Part shown: positions 27,104 through 35,019 of the stretch, piece by piece | Layout: every line of letters begins with the position of its first letter | How positions within the stretch are numbered: the stretch's first letter is position 1 | Notes under the pieces: model-generated | What the model was told of the DNA's origin: nothing | Seen by the model: only the letters and a program-made list of their open reading frames with translations | Databases searched by the model: none | Source of the DNA: an uncultured Halomonas sp. | Lineage (GTDB): Bacteria > Pseudomonadota > Gammaproteobacteria > Pseudomonadales > Halomonadaceae | Assembly (NCBI RefSeq): GCF_947490095.1 | Contig: NZ_CANLFS010000011.1 | Span: forward strand, 30,774 to 94,773 | Direction: 5' to 3' | DNA: 64,000 nucleotides | Program-made: the position numbers and the translations under genes

Positions 27104-27973
27104 ATGGGTTTCCTGGTTGGCGTTACCGTGCTCTGGGCGTTCTCTTTCTCGCTGATCGGCGTCTATCTGGCGGGTCAGGTGGATAGCTATTTTTCGGTGT
27201 TGATGCGAGTGGGATTGGCGGCGCTGGTCTTCTTGCCCTTCCTTCGCCCGCGGCGGCTTAAGGGGCGCCAGCGCTGGATACTGATGGGGCTCGGTGCCGT
27301 GCAACTCGGCGCGATGTACCTGTTCTTCTATCAGTCATTCTTGCTGTTGTCGGTGCCGGAGGTGCTGCTGTTCACCATCTTCACGCCGATCTATATCACC
27401 CTGCTCGATGATGCCTTGTTCGGGCGCTTTACCCCCTTCTACCTGATCACCGCGACGCTGGCGGTCCTGGGGGCCGCGGTGATCCGCTATGACGGCGTGG
27501 ACGGTGGCTTCTGGATGGGCTTTCTGGTCGTCCAGGGTGCCAATCTCTGCTTCGCCCTCGGTCAGGTGGGCTACCGGCGACTGTCGGCCGAACTGCCCGA
27601 GGCGTTGCCGCGTTACAGCGTCTTCGCCTGGTTCTATCTCGGGGCCCTGATAGTGGCCGTGCCGGCGTTTGCGTTGCTGGGCAATGCCGACGCGCTCCCC
27701 ACGACCGGCACCCAGTGGGGAGTATTGCTGTGGTTGGGCCTGGCCGCCTCCGGCCTGGGATATTTCCTGTGGAATCTCGGTGCCGTGCGAGTGGACGCCG
27801 GAGCGCTGGCGATCATGAATAACGTGCTGATCCCGGCGGGGCTGATGGTCAATCTCACGATCTGGAACCGCGACGCCGACCTCGTGCGCCTGGGGGCGGG
27901 AGGCGCCATCATCCTGGCGGCCCTGCTACTCAACGACTGGTGGGGGCGTCGACGCTCGGGCTCGCCGGCCTGA
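27104..27973 (+). CDS. EamA family (DMT superfamily) transporter
   Basis: The 289-residue protein has ten hydrophobic segments arranged as two EamA repeats, starting VGVTVLWAFSFSLIGVYLAGQVDSYFSVLMRVGLAALVFLPF and, in the second half, GQVGYRRLSAELPEALPRYSVFAWFYLGALIV and LGLAASGLGYFLWNLGAVRVDAGALAIMNN. Such carriers export amino acids, amines or other metabolites. AAAAGG is 7 nt before the start. The substrate is not shown by context. Confidence 0.9.
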   Translation: MGFLVGVTVLWAFSFSLIGVYLAGQVDSYFSVLMRVGLAALVFLPFLRPRRLKGRQRWILMGLGAVQLGAMYLFFYQSFLLLSVPEVLLFTIFTPIYITLLDDALFGRFTPFYLITATLAVLGAAVIRYDGVDGGFWMGFLVVQGANLCFALGQVGYRRLSAELPEALPRYSVFAWFYLGALIVAVPAFALLGNADALPTTGTQWGVLLWLGLAASGLGYFLWNLGAVRVDAGALAIMNNVLIPAGLMVNLTIWNRDADLVRLGAGGAIILAALLLNDWWGRRRSGSPA

Positions 27974-28038
27974 GGTCGCGTTTGCTCGGGAAGGGACCGC
28001 TGGCCATAATGAGCCGCTGAGATGCGAGAGGCCCCCGA

Positions 28039-28956
28039 ATGTCATCCCAACTGAGAACGCCGGTGGGGCGTGAGACGCCACCCTTCCGCAATATCGGCCT
28101 GATCGGCCGCCTGGGCAGCGCCGGGGTGGTCGACACCCTGAAACGTTTGATGCGCTTTCTCGACGAACGCGGCCTGCACGTGATCGTCGAGGATCGCACC
28201 GCCACGGTGTTGCTCGATCACGGTCACCCCGAGGCCAGCCGCCGGATGCTCGGTGAGCTCTGTGATCTGGTGATCGTGGTCGGCGGCGACGGCAGCCTGC
28301 TGGGGGCGGCGCGTACCCTCTGCCATAGCGGCACCCTGGTGCTGGGGGTCAACCGCGGACGGCTGGGCTTTCTGACCGACATCTCCCCCGACGAGCTGGA
28401 GGAGCGGGTCGGCGAGGTCCTCGACGGTCACTACGAGGTGGAGAAGCGCTTCCTGCTGGATGCCGAGCTCTACCGCGATGATACCCTGGTGGGCAGCGGC
28501 GATGCGCTCAATGAGGTCGTGCTGCACCCCGGCAAGGCGGTGCGCATGATCGAGTTCGAGCTGTTCCTCGACGGGCAGTTCGTCTACAGCCAGCGCAGCG
28601 ACGGCCTGATCATCGCGACGCCCACCGGTTCGACGGCCTATTCACTCTCCGGTGGCGGGCCGATCATGCATCCGCGGCTCGATGTACTGACCCTGGTCCC
28701 GATGTTCCCGCATACCCTGTCGAGCCGCCCCATCGTGGTGGATTCCGCCAGTGAGATTCGCATCCATATCGGCGAGACCAACCAGACCTATCCCCATATC
28801 AGCTGCGACGGCCAGACTCGGGCCGTCGCCAAGCCCGATGACGTGCTGGTGATTCGCCGCAAGCCCCAGACGGTGCACCTGGTGCACCCGGTGGGGCACA
28901 ACTTCTACGAGGTCCTGCGCAGCAAGCTGGGCTGGAGTCACCGCCTGGGAGATTGA
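28039..28956 (+). CDS. nadK: NAD kinase
   Basis: This 305-residue enzyme phosphorylates NAD to NADP in the cytoplasm. Signatures are VIVVGGDGSLLGAAR, NRGRLGFLTDISPDE, LNEVVLHPGKAVRMIEFELF, and the glycine-rich DGLIIATPTGSTAYSLSGGGPIMHP. The N-terminal ~15 residues are a short extension. It is followed by a metallophosphoesterase gene starting 1 bp after its stop, so the two are probably translated together. Confidence 0.97.
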   Translation: MSSQLRTPVGRETPPFRNIGLIGRLGSAGVVDTLKRLMRFLDERGLHVIVEDRTATVLLDHGHPEASRRMLGELCDLVIVVGGDGSLLGAARTLCHSGTLVLGVNRGRLGFLTDISPDELEERVGEVLDGHYEVEKRFLLDAELYRDDTLVGSGDALNEVVLHPGKAVRMIEFELFLDGQFVYSQRSDGLIIATPTGSTAYSLSGGGPIMHPRLDVLTLVPMFPHTLSSRPIVVDSASEIRIHIGETNQTYPHISCDGQTRAVAKPDDVLVIRRKPQTVHLVHPVGHNFYEVLRSKLGWSHRLGD

Positions 28957-28957
28957 C

Positions 28958-29962
28958 GTGAACAAGCGGGCGAGGCTCGAGGGCTATGACCTGATCGGCG
29001 ACGTGCACGGCTGTGGGGCGACCCTTGCCGCACTGCTGGAGACGCTGGGCTATCACCAGCGTGGCGGGGTCTATCGCCATCCACGGCGCAAGGTGATCTT
29101 CCTTGGCGACCTGGTCGACAGGGGGCCGCGCGTCCGGCTGGCGGTGCAGATCGCCTATCGCATGGTCGAGGAGGGCGAAGCGCATATCGTGATGGGCAAT
29201 CATGAACACAACGCCCTGACCTATTGCCAGCGTGCCCCCGCCGGGCTGGGGCGCACCTGGCTGCGTGAGCACTCCGAACGCAACAACCGGATCATTCGCG
29301 AGACCCTCGAGCAGTATCGTGATCATCCCCAGGAGTGGGAGGAGACCCTGGCCTGGTTCCTGGAAATGCCGCTGTGCCTGGAACTCGATGGCCTGCGTGT
29401 GGTGCATGCCTGCTGGGACCAGCCGTTGATCGACGAGCTGTATCGACGCCGCCCCGATGCCCGCATGGATCATGCCTTCCTGATTGAGTCCACGGCGCCC
29501 GGCACCCGTGCCTACCAGATTCTCGATCGCCTGACGCGTGGCACCCAGATTCCCTTGCCGTTGGGCGTGGCGATCCATTCCGGTGACGGTTTTACCCGGC
29601 GTAGTTTTCGCACCCATTTCTGGGCACGTTCGCCCGAGACCTGGGGGGATGTGGTGTTTCAGCCCGACAACCTGCCGGGTGACCTCGAGCGTCGCCCCCT
29701 GGCGGAAGAGGAGCGGGCCCGCCTCAGCCACTACGGCCTCGAGGAGCCGCCCCTGTTTATCGGGCACTACTGGTGTGAGGGCATACCGGCGTTGCCGGCG
29801 CCCAATATTGCCTGCCTGGACTATAGCGCCGTCAAGTTCGGGCGCCTGGTGGCCTATCGCTGGAGCGGTGAGTCGCGCCTGAATGCCGACCACTTCGCCT
29901 GGCTGCGGGTGCCCCGGGAGGAGCGAGTGCGGCCCCAGCCGGGGGAAATCGATCCCGATTGA
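28958..29962 (+). CDS. Calcineurin-like metallophosphoesterase
   Basis: The 334-residue protein has the di-metal phosphoesterase motifs DLIGDVHGCGATL, KVIFLGDLVDRGP and IVMGNHEHNAL, followed further on by VHACWD and, near the C-terminus, FIGHYWC. It is similar to the PP2A/ApaH-like branch, but neither substrate nor partner is evident. The start is a GTG at 28958, directly behind the nadK stop. A link to nucleotide turnover with NAD kinase is plausible from position only. Confidence 0.88.
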   Translation: MNKRARLEGYDLIGDVHGCGATLAALLETLGYHQRGGVYRHPRRKVIFLGDLVDRGPRVRLAVQIAYRMVEEGEAHIVMGNHEHNALTYCQRAPAGLGRTWLREHSERNNRIIRETLEQYRDHPQEWEETLAWFLEMPLCLELDGLRVVHACWDQPLIDELYRRRPDARMDHAFLIESTAPGTRAYQILDRLTRGTQIPLPLGVAIHSGDGFTRRSFRTHFWARSPETWGDVVFQPDNLPGDLERRPLAEEERARLSHYGLEEPPLFIGHYWCEGIPALPAPNIACLDYSAVKFGRLVAYRWSGESRLNADHFAWLRVPREERVRPQPGEIDPD

Positions 29963-29975
29963 TACGGGGGCTAAA

Positions 29976-30026
29976 TTCAAGGCTTTGAATGGATACCAAA
30001 GTTCAAGGTTTTAAATTGATACAAAG
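29976..30026. repeat. 26-bp imperfect tandem repeat
   Basis: Copy one (29976-30001) starts TTCAAGGCTTTGAATGGATA and ends CCAAAG; copy two (30002-30026) starts TTCAAGGTTTTAAATTGATA and ends CAAAG. They are adjacent and differ at three substitutions and one deleted base. The repeat is AT-rich against a GC-rich background. Confidence 0.85.
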
Positions 30027-30039
30027 CGTTACAAAATTA

Positions 30040-30141
30040 CTGGGTCAGGCGTTGAACTCCTGACACGATCCGCCATCTGAGTAGGTGTTCCCTTGAATGA
30101 TCCCTTGCTCTTGTCCGGCGGCCCCCTCCGCCGGATTTTTT
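30040..30141 (+). ncRNA. Candidate small RNA or 3'-UTR RNA between metallophosphoesterase and rhomboid genes
   Basis: After the tandem repeat comes a hairpin GTCAGG/CCTGAC (about 30044-30065), about 50 nt of unstructured sequence and a strong plus-strand terminator at 30115-30141. The terminator is 153 nt past the preceding stop, far for a simple gene end. TTGATA at 30016-30021 could be a -35 box but no good -10 follows. Either a processed 3' UTR or a separate small RNA is possible. Confidence 0.3.
30115..30141 (+). terminator. Intrinsic terminator
   Basis: CCGGCGG (30115-30121) pairs with CCGCCGG (30128-30134), followed by ATTTTTTAT. Confidence 0.9.
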
Positions 30142-30196
30142 ATGCGCGTCCGTCGGCGGTTTGCCACCGACATCCCTCCCCACTCGAGGTAATGCC

Positions 30197-31045
30197 ATGT
30201 ATCGCGTGATGCTGCTGCCCGCCGATGCCGATACCCGTGAGCTGCGCCGCGCCCTCTGGGCGGCGCGTATCGGCCATCGCATCACCGAAGCATCGGAGGG
30301 CCAGCTGCTATGGCTGGCCGACCCGGCCCAGCATGCGGCACTGCTGGACGTGGTGGGGCGTTGGCAGCGTGGCGAGCCCCTGTCGGTCGACGCTCCTCCA
30401 CGGCGTTTCGTGGGTGCCGCGTCACTGCCCTCGGTGCTGCGCCAGGTGCCGTTGACCACCGCGACCCTGGGGCTCTGTCTGCTGGTATTTGCCGCCATGG
30501 CGGTATTCGGCGACAGGGTGATCGCGCTGTTGGCCATCGTGCCTCTGGGTATTAGCTCGGCTGGCACGCTCTCGGTGGGGAGCCTGCCGGAGGTGCTGGC
30601 CTCGGGCCAGGTGTGGCGCCTCCTGTCGCCGGCGTTTTTGCACTTCGGCTGGATGCATCTGGTGTTCAACATGCTCTGGCTATGGTACTTCGGCCGCCAG
30701 GTGGAGGCGCTGCAGGGCAGCCGGCGCCTGCTGGTGATCCTTCTTGCCGCCGGCATCGGTGCCAACCTGGCCCAGTATGCGGCCGGTACGGCCCTGTTCG
30801 GCGGCATGTCCGGCGTGGACTTCGCGCTGCTCGGCTATGTCTGGCTGATGTCTCGCCGAGCGCCGGGTAGTGGCTTCTTCGTGCCGCAGATGCTGGTGGT
30901 GTTCATGCTCGGCTGGATGCTCTTTACCATGACCCGCATGGCCGCCGCGGTAGGCTTCGGTAACGTGGCCAACGAGGCGCACCTGGGCGGGCTGGTCGTG
31001 GGCCTGGCCCTGGGCTGGTACCATTCCGGGCGCGCCCGCCGTTAG
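30197..31045 (+). CDS. Rhomboid family intramembrane serine protease (GlpG-like)
   Basis: The 282-residue protein has an N-terminal cytoplasmic domain of about 85 residues and then six membrane segments. The rhomboid marks are present: HFGWMHLVFNMLWLWYFGRQVE, the catalytic Ser205 in GGMSGVDFALLGY and His262 in NEAHLGGLVVGL. The cytoplasmic domain and overall length fit GlpG. The ATG at 30197 is preceded by CGAGGT; an upstream frame from 30161 would add 12 residues without a ribosome site. Confidence 0.92.
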   Translation: MYRVMLLPADADTRELRRALWAARIGHRITEASEGQLLWLADPAQHAALLDVVGRWQRGEPLSVDAPPRRFVGAASLPSVLRQVPLTTATLGLCLLVFAAMAVFGDRVIALLAIVPLGISSAGTLSVGSLPEVLASGQVWRLLSPAFLHFGWMHLVFNMLWLWYFGRQVEALQGSRRLLVILLAAGIGANLAQYAAGTALFGGMSGVDFALLGYVWLMSRRAPGSGFFVPQMLVVFMLGWMLFTMTRMAAAVGFGNVANEAHLGGLVVGLALGWYHSGRARR

Positions 31046-31078
31046 CGCTGCCGCCTCGACTTCCAGGAGACATTTACG

Positions 31079-31363
31079 ATGAGCGATATGACCTTCGAGC
31101 GCATGATTCAGCAGATGACGCCGACCATCTACGAGGGCCTCAAGCAGGCGGTATCCCTGCGCAAGTGGCCCGATGGCCGGTTGCTGACCCGTGAACAGAC
31201 CGAACTGTGCCTCGAGGCGGTGATGCGTTACGAGGCGGAGAACAAGGTGCCCGAGAGCGAGCGCGTCGGCTATCTCGAGCGACGTACCTGCGGTGGTGAC
31301 AGCAGTGGGGCCAATGTCGACCCGGCGCTGGCCGGCCTGGCCAAGGACGCGAGTCGTGACTGA
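31079..31363 (+). CDS. YeaC family protein (DUF1315)
   Basis: This 94-residue soluble protein contains the DUF1315 core MTPTIYEGLKQAVSLRKWPDGRLLTREQTELCLEAVMRYEA and KVPESERVGYLERR. Its function is unknown. AGGAG lies before the start. Its end overlaps the GTG start of the DUF2797 gene by 8 bp, so the two are translationally coupled. Confidence 0.9.
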   Translation: MSDMTFERMIQQMTPTIYEGLKQAVSLRKWPDGRLLTREQTELCLEAVMRYEAENKVPESERVGYLERRTCGGDSSGANVDPALAGLAKDASRD

Positions 31364-32207
31364 GCCGATGCGCGTGGCCAGCGTGGTGCAGGGCTGTCTG
31401 ACCAAAATGGCGGTCGTCCCGGGGGCGGAGGGTGGGCCGGCCCGTTATACCCTGCGCGCCGGTGAACAGCGCCTGGCGCTCAATGAGTGCCTGGGGCGGC
31501 CGCTGACGCTCGCCTGGAGCGGTGCCATCGCCTGCACCCATTGCGGTCGCGCCACGAAGAAGAGCTTCGCCCAGGGCCACTGCTACCCCTGCTTCAAGCG
31601 CCTCGCCCAGTGTGATACCTGCATCGTCAAGCCGGAGACCTGTCATTTCTTCGCGGGTACCTGCCGTGAACCGGAGTGGGCCGAGCGACACTGCTTCCAG
31701 CCGCATATCGTCTATCTGGCCAATGCCTCGGGCCTGAAGGTGGGCATCACCCGTGGCACTCAGGTGCCGACCCGCTGGCTCGATCAGGGCGCCGTCCAGG
31801 CGCTGCCGATCCTGGCGGTGGCGACTCGCCAGCAGTCCGGCCTTGTGGAGATGCTGTTCAAGGAAGAGGTGTCCGATCGCACCAACTGGCGGGCCATGCT
31901 CAAGGGGGACACCGCGGTGTTCGACATGCCCGCCGAGCGCGACCGCCTGCTGGCGCGCCTCGAGGGGGGCCTCGCCGACCTGCGTGAACGCTTCGGCGCA
32001 GACGCCATCCGGGTGCTGGATGAGGCGCCGGTGACGCTTGACTATCCGGTCCTGGAATACCCCACCAAGGTGGTCTCGCATAATCTCGACAAGACGCCCG
32101 AGGTGTCCGGCACCCTGCTCGGCCTCAAGGGCCAGTACCTGATCCTCGACAGCGGGGTGATCAACCTGCGCAAGTACACCGGCTACGAGGTCAGGGTCAC
32201 CGCCTGA
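31356..32207 (+). CDS. DUF2797 family zinc-ribbon-like protein
   Basis: The 283-residue protein has the cysteine-rich DUF2797 core: CTHCGRATKKSFAQGHCYPCFKRLAQCDTCIVKPETCHF and GTCREPEWAERHC, likely binding zinc, then YLANASGLKVGITRGTQVPTRWLDQGA. The latter segment resembles GIY-YIG-type folds (YVYLANSSGLKVGITR), and activity is unproven. The GTG at 31356 is preferred over the ATG at 31368 because AAGGA lies 8 nt ahead of it. Confidence 0.85.
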   Translation: MTEPMRVASVVQGCLTKMAVVPGAEGGPARYTLRAGEQRLALNECLGRPLTLAWSGAIACTHCGRATKKSFAQGHCYPCFKRLAQCDTCIVKPETCHFFAGTCREPEWAERHCFQPHIVYLANASGLKVGITRGTQVPTRWLDQGAVQALPILAVATRQQSGLVEMLFKEEVSDRTNWRAMLKGDTAVFDMPAERDRLLARLEGGLADLRERFGADAIRVLDEAPVTLDYPVLEYPTKVVSHNLDKTPEVSGTLLGLKGQYLILDSGVINLRKYTGYEVRVTA

Positions 32208-32273
32208 CCGGCGAATGGACATCCGTTGCTGCGTGGTGTCGGCGCCCTGGGGCGTTGCCGGCTCTTGAACGAC

Positions 32274-32299
32274 AACGGGCCCCTCACGAGGGGCCCGTT
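32274..32299. terminator. Bidirectional terminator between DUF2797 and sorB genes
   Basis: AACGGGCCCCT (32274-32284) pairs perfectly with AGGGGCCCGTT (32289-32299) around CACG, with a short T-run on the plus side. The genes are convergent. Confidence 0.8.
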
Positions 32300-32316
32300 T
32301 GCGGTAGCCTCGCGGC

Positions 32317-32697
32317 TCAGCCGGGGTCGGCGGACGTCGGGTAGGGATTATCCGGCATCAAGGCGCGTGGCAGCGCCGGACGCCGGCTGTCCTCCTGGGG
32401 GCCATAGTTCTCGGCCAGGTAGTCGAGGATCACGTTTTCCATTTCGGGCTGGAACTCCCAGAGTCCCTGGGTCTCCTGCATCCAGCGGATCAACGACTCC
32501 CAGTGGTTGCGAGAGCCGCTGTTCTGGGTCACCAGCTTGGCAGAATGGCAGACCGTACAGTTGGCCTTGGTCATCTGCCAGCCCTCGGCCTTGATCAGGC
32601 CGCTATCCGGGTCTCGTTCCTGGGCCACCGACATCAAGGGAAGGCTCAGCAGGGCCGCCCCCAGTGCGGGGAGGGCGAGTGCGCGTAAAGGCTTCAT
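32317..32697 (-). CDS. sorB: c-type cytochrome, SorB-like subunit of sulfite dehydrogenase
   Basis: This 126-residue protein has a signal peptide (residues 1-25) and one heme-binding motif CTVCH at 47-51, so it is a periplasmic monoheme cytochrome c. It directly follows the molybdenum sulfite dehydrogenase gene, the arrangement of sorAB, and would receive electrons from sulfite oxidation. The NHWESLIRWMQETQGLW segment is typical of SorB-like cytochromes. Confidence 0.87.
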   Translation of the reverse strand: MKPLRALALPALGAALLSLPLMSVAQERDPDSGLIKAEGWQMTKANCTVCHSAKLVTQNSGSRNHWESLIRWMQETQGLWEFQPEMENVILDYLAENYGPQEDSRRPALPRALMPDNPYPTSADPG

Positions 32698-32705
32698 GGT
32701 ACCTC

Positions 32706-34037
32706 CTAGGCGACCTGAATCGCGATGCGATGGCAGGCGTTGTTAAGGTACCCCTTGGGGTTCCAGCCCGGGACGACCATGGGCTGTGAGCGGCCTTCCT
32801 CATCGGTGGCCCTGGCCCAGACCTCGTAGTAGCCGGGCTCGGGAAACTCAACGGAGGTGGTCCAGCGCTGCCAGGCCAGGCGGTTGGGCGCCGCCTGGAG
32901 TTCGGCCTTCTGCCAGGTGGCGCCGAAGTCGATGGAGACATGCACCGCCTTGACGGACAGGTCGCCGGCCCAGGCATGGCCGCGTACGGTCATGGCGTCG
33001 CCCAAGGCGTGGTCGACCCCCGATTTCGGGAAGGTAACAAGCGATTTTACCGGCATCGACTGGATGGTGACGAAATCCTCCTCGGGTACCGTGCTGCCGG
33101 GGGCTACCGGGTGCTTGGGCACGCTATAGGAGGGGGGAGCCATCTTTTTGCCATCATGTTTCTGGTTGCGGATCACGATACGCCTGAGCCACTTCCCGGA
33201 GACCGAGGCCGGCCAGCCGCTACACACCACGCGCAGGGGATAGCCGTTGAGATAGGGGATGTCCTCGCCGTTCATGGCCCAGGCGATCAGTGACTCATCT
33301 TCCAGGGCCTTTTCCATGGGCACGCCACGGGAGATGGAATCCTTGCTGGGGTCTCCGCTGGCATGGGCATCGGCGCCATAGTAGCCGGTGTAGACGGCGT
33401 CCTCCTTGATACCGCAGGACTCGAGAACATCACGCAGGCGCACGCCGGTAAAGGTGGGGCAGGCCACCGCGCCGGTGGTCCACTGGTTGCCGCTGGCCGA
33501 GGGCACATATTCGCTGCGGCCGTTGCCACCGCACTCCACCTGGAGCTGGTAGGTATGGTGCTCGAACCTTTCCTTGAGGTCGGCGATCGAGAAGCTCTGT
33601 GGCGACTCGCAGGACTCACCGCCGATCTCCAGGCGCCAGGCATCGACGTCGATATTTTCCACCGCGGGCGGGATGCCGTTGTTACGCACGAACATGTGCT
33701 TGGCGGGGGTGATGTCGTCGTCGAGCAGGTGGGGCGGGGTTTCGGCGTTGATCGGCCGGTCGTTGAGGATGGTCAGCCCCTCCTTGCCCTCGAGGGTGAA
33801 GGGCTCATCGCTCTGGGCCAGGGCCGCCGGGATCAAGCCGCCAGGCATCTTGTCGGAAAAGGGGATGGACCCACCCACTGCCGCGGCCATGGCCAGCAGG
33901 CTCGAGCGCTTGAGGAAGCCCCGGCGGGATACCGGGTCAACCTCGCGGTTCCACACCAGTCGGTCTGCCGCCTCCGGGTCCTCGGCGTAGAGTTCATGGA
34001 GGCCGCGGGTCTTGGCGTCGGGGGGAAGCTTGGACAT
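32706..34037 (-). CDS. sorA: Sulfite dehydrogenase molybdopterin subunit SorA
   Basis: This 443-residue protein is a periplasmic molybdenum enzyme of the sulfite oxidase family that turns sulfite into sulfate. A twin-arginine signal is seen at SRRGFLKRSS (Arg38-Arg39), with probable cleavage after ALAQS near residue 75. The Mo-binding cysteine is Cys169 in VECGGNGR; other family blocks are WTTGAVACPTFTGVRLRDVL, GYPLRVVCSGWPASVSGKWLRRIVI and VSIDFGATW. It is 8 bp ahead of sorB. The start at 34037 is preferred over an upstream frame. Confidence 0.92.
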   Translation of the reverse strand: MSKLPPDAKTRGLHELYAEDPEAADRLVWNREVDPVSRRGFLKRSSLLAMAAAVGGSIPFSDKMPGGLIPAALAQSDEPFTLEGKEGLTILNDRPINAETPPHLLDDDITPAKHMFVRNNGIPPAVENIDVDAWRLEIGGESCESPQSFSIADLKERFEHHTYQLQVECGGNGRSEYVPSASGNQWTTGAVACPTFTGVRLRDVLESCGIKEDAVYTGYYGADAHASGDPSKDSISRGVPMEKALEDESLIAWAMNGEDIPYLNGYPLRVVCSGWPASVSGKWLRRIVIRNQKHDGKKMAPPSYSVPKHPVAPGSTVPEEDFVTIQSMPVKSLVTFPKSGVDHALGDAMTVRGHAWAGDLSVKAVHVSIDFGATWQKAELQAAPNRLAWQRWTTSVEFPEPGYYEVWARATDEEGRSQPMVVPGWNPKGYLNNACHRIAIQVA

Positions 34038-34193
34038 GAGTGTTATTCCTGCCAGGTTCGGGTTCGGGCGTCGGACTGTCGCCGACACCCTGTTGTCGTT
34101 GTAACGTGCGAGGCGCTTCTCGTTGGGGTCTTGCGCTCTTCTAAATTAGCATGATTGCCACACGTTGCCAGTACGACTCAGGTAGGACCAACC

Positions 34194-34820
34194 CTACCGG
34201 GGGAGGATGCGACGGTAGCGGTCGAGACGCTCGTCCAGCCACGCCCCGGTGAGATGCCCCGGGGGGGCGGTGCCGGGAACGCGCAGCTCGAGGAGGAGCC
34301 AGCCGGCCTGGCTGCCGGCCTGGCTGCCGGCCTGGCTGCCGGCCTGGCTGCCGGGCTCGGCCAGGCGTGGTGACAGGCCCGCCGGCAAGCCCTGGGGGCG
34401 GCGCCAGGTGAGAGCCAGGGCATCGCGGTCGAGCAGGTACTGGAAGCGCGAGGCATCGCGTAGCACCGCGATGCCGCCTTCGGCCAGGCCACGGGAAAGG
34501 CTCTCCAGGGTGCGGTAGGCGGGGGCCCCGGCGGCGCGGCAGGCATGCTGGCCAGAGACATGGCAGCGCTCCCGTGCCGCCGGCGCCTCGGGCCAGTTAC
34601 CGCCGGCCAGGCGTCGAGTCGTGGCGGGGTAGGCGAGATTGATGACGCGTGCCGGGGTGCCGTCGGAGAGGCGTGTTTCGTCGCGGCCGACCGCGCCGTG
34701 GCCAAGCGCTTCGCGCAGCCAGCGATAATCGCTGGCCTGCTGGATGGTGCCTCGGGCGTCGTCGGCGGTGTGGCTGGCGCTCTGCAAGGAGCGCAGCAGG
34801 GAAAGGGTTCGCAGAATCAC
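34194..34820 (-). CDS. Hypothetical protein with in-frame SQAG repeats
   Basis: I do not recognise this 208-residue protein. It begins VILRTLSLLRSLQSASHTADDARG if the GTG at 34820 is used, which has GAGAGG upstream; an ATG at 34880 has none. The C-terminal part contains four copies of Ser-Gln-Ala-Gly encoded by a perfect 12-bp repeat at 34302-34349. There is no signal or membrane segment. It is the minus-strand gene upstream of sorAB but 156 bp away from sorA. Confidence 0.55.
   Translation of the reverse strand: MILRTLSLLRSLQSASHTADDARGTIQQASDYRWLREALGHGAVGRDETRLSDGTPARVINLAYPATTRRLAGGNWPEAPAARERCHVSGQHACRAAGAPAYRTLESLSRGLAEGGIAVLRDASRFQYLLDRDALALTWRRPQGLPAGLSPRLAEPGSQAGSQAGSQAGSQAGWLLLELRVPGTAPPGHLTGAWLDERLDRYRRILPR
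34302..34349. repeat. 12-bp repeat, four perfect copies
   Basis: GCCGGCCTGGCT is repeated four times without a change, then partially. The period keeps the reading frame of the minus-strand gene. Confidence 0.95.
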
Positions 34821-34910
34821 GGGCAGGCCTCTCGTTTGACCGGCTATCTTCCCGGCTGTACGGCATCCTGACAAGGGCATTGTCGCACGGGAGGCGCGGC
34901 CGGGTTCTCT

Positions 34911-34946
34911 CGAGCGGCTCGAGTGGCCCGAGCGGCTCGAGTGGCA
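34911..34946. repeat. 18-bp tandem duplication
   Basis: CGAGCGGCTCGAGTGGC is followed by C and then repeats (34911-34928, 34929-34946, last base differing). It lies between the unknown gene and the gabT terminator. Confidence 0.85.
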
Positions 34947-34980
34947 GCGCCGCGGCTGTCGGCTCTGCCGTGCCCGGCGA

Positions 34981-35002
34981 GCACCGCCCGGCCGGGCGGT
35001 GC
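34981..35002 (-). terminator. Palindromic hairpin downstream of gabT
   Basis: GCACCGCCCGG is followed immediately by its complement CCGGGCGGTGC. It lies 18 bp past the gabT stop. Confidence 0.55.
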
Positions 35003-35019
35003 GTCAGGCAGCGCCGGAG

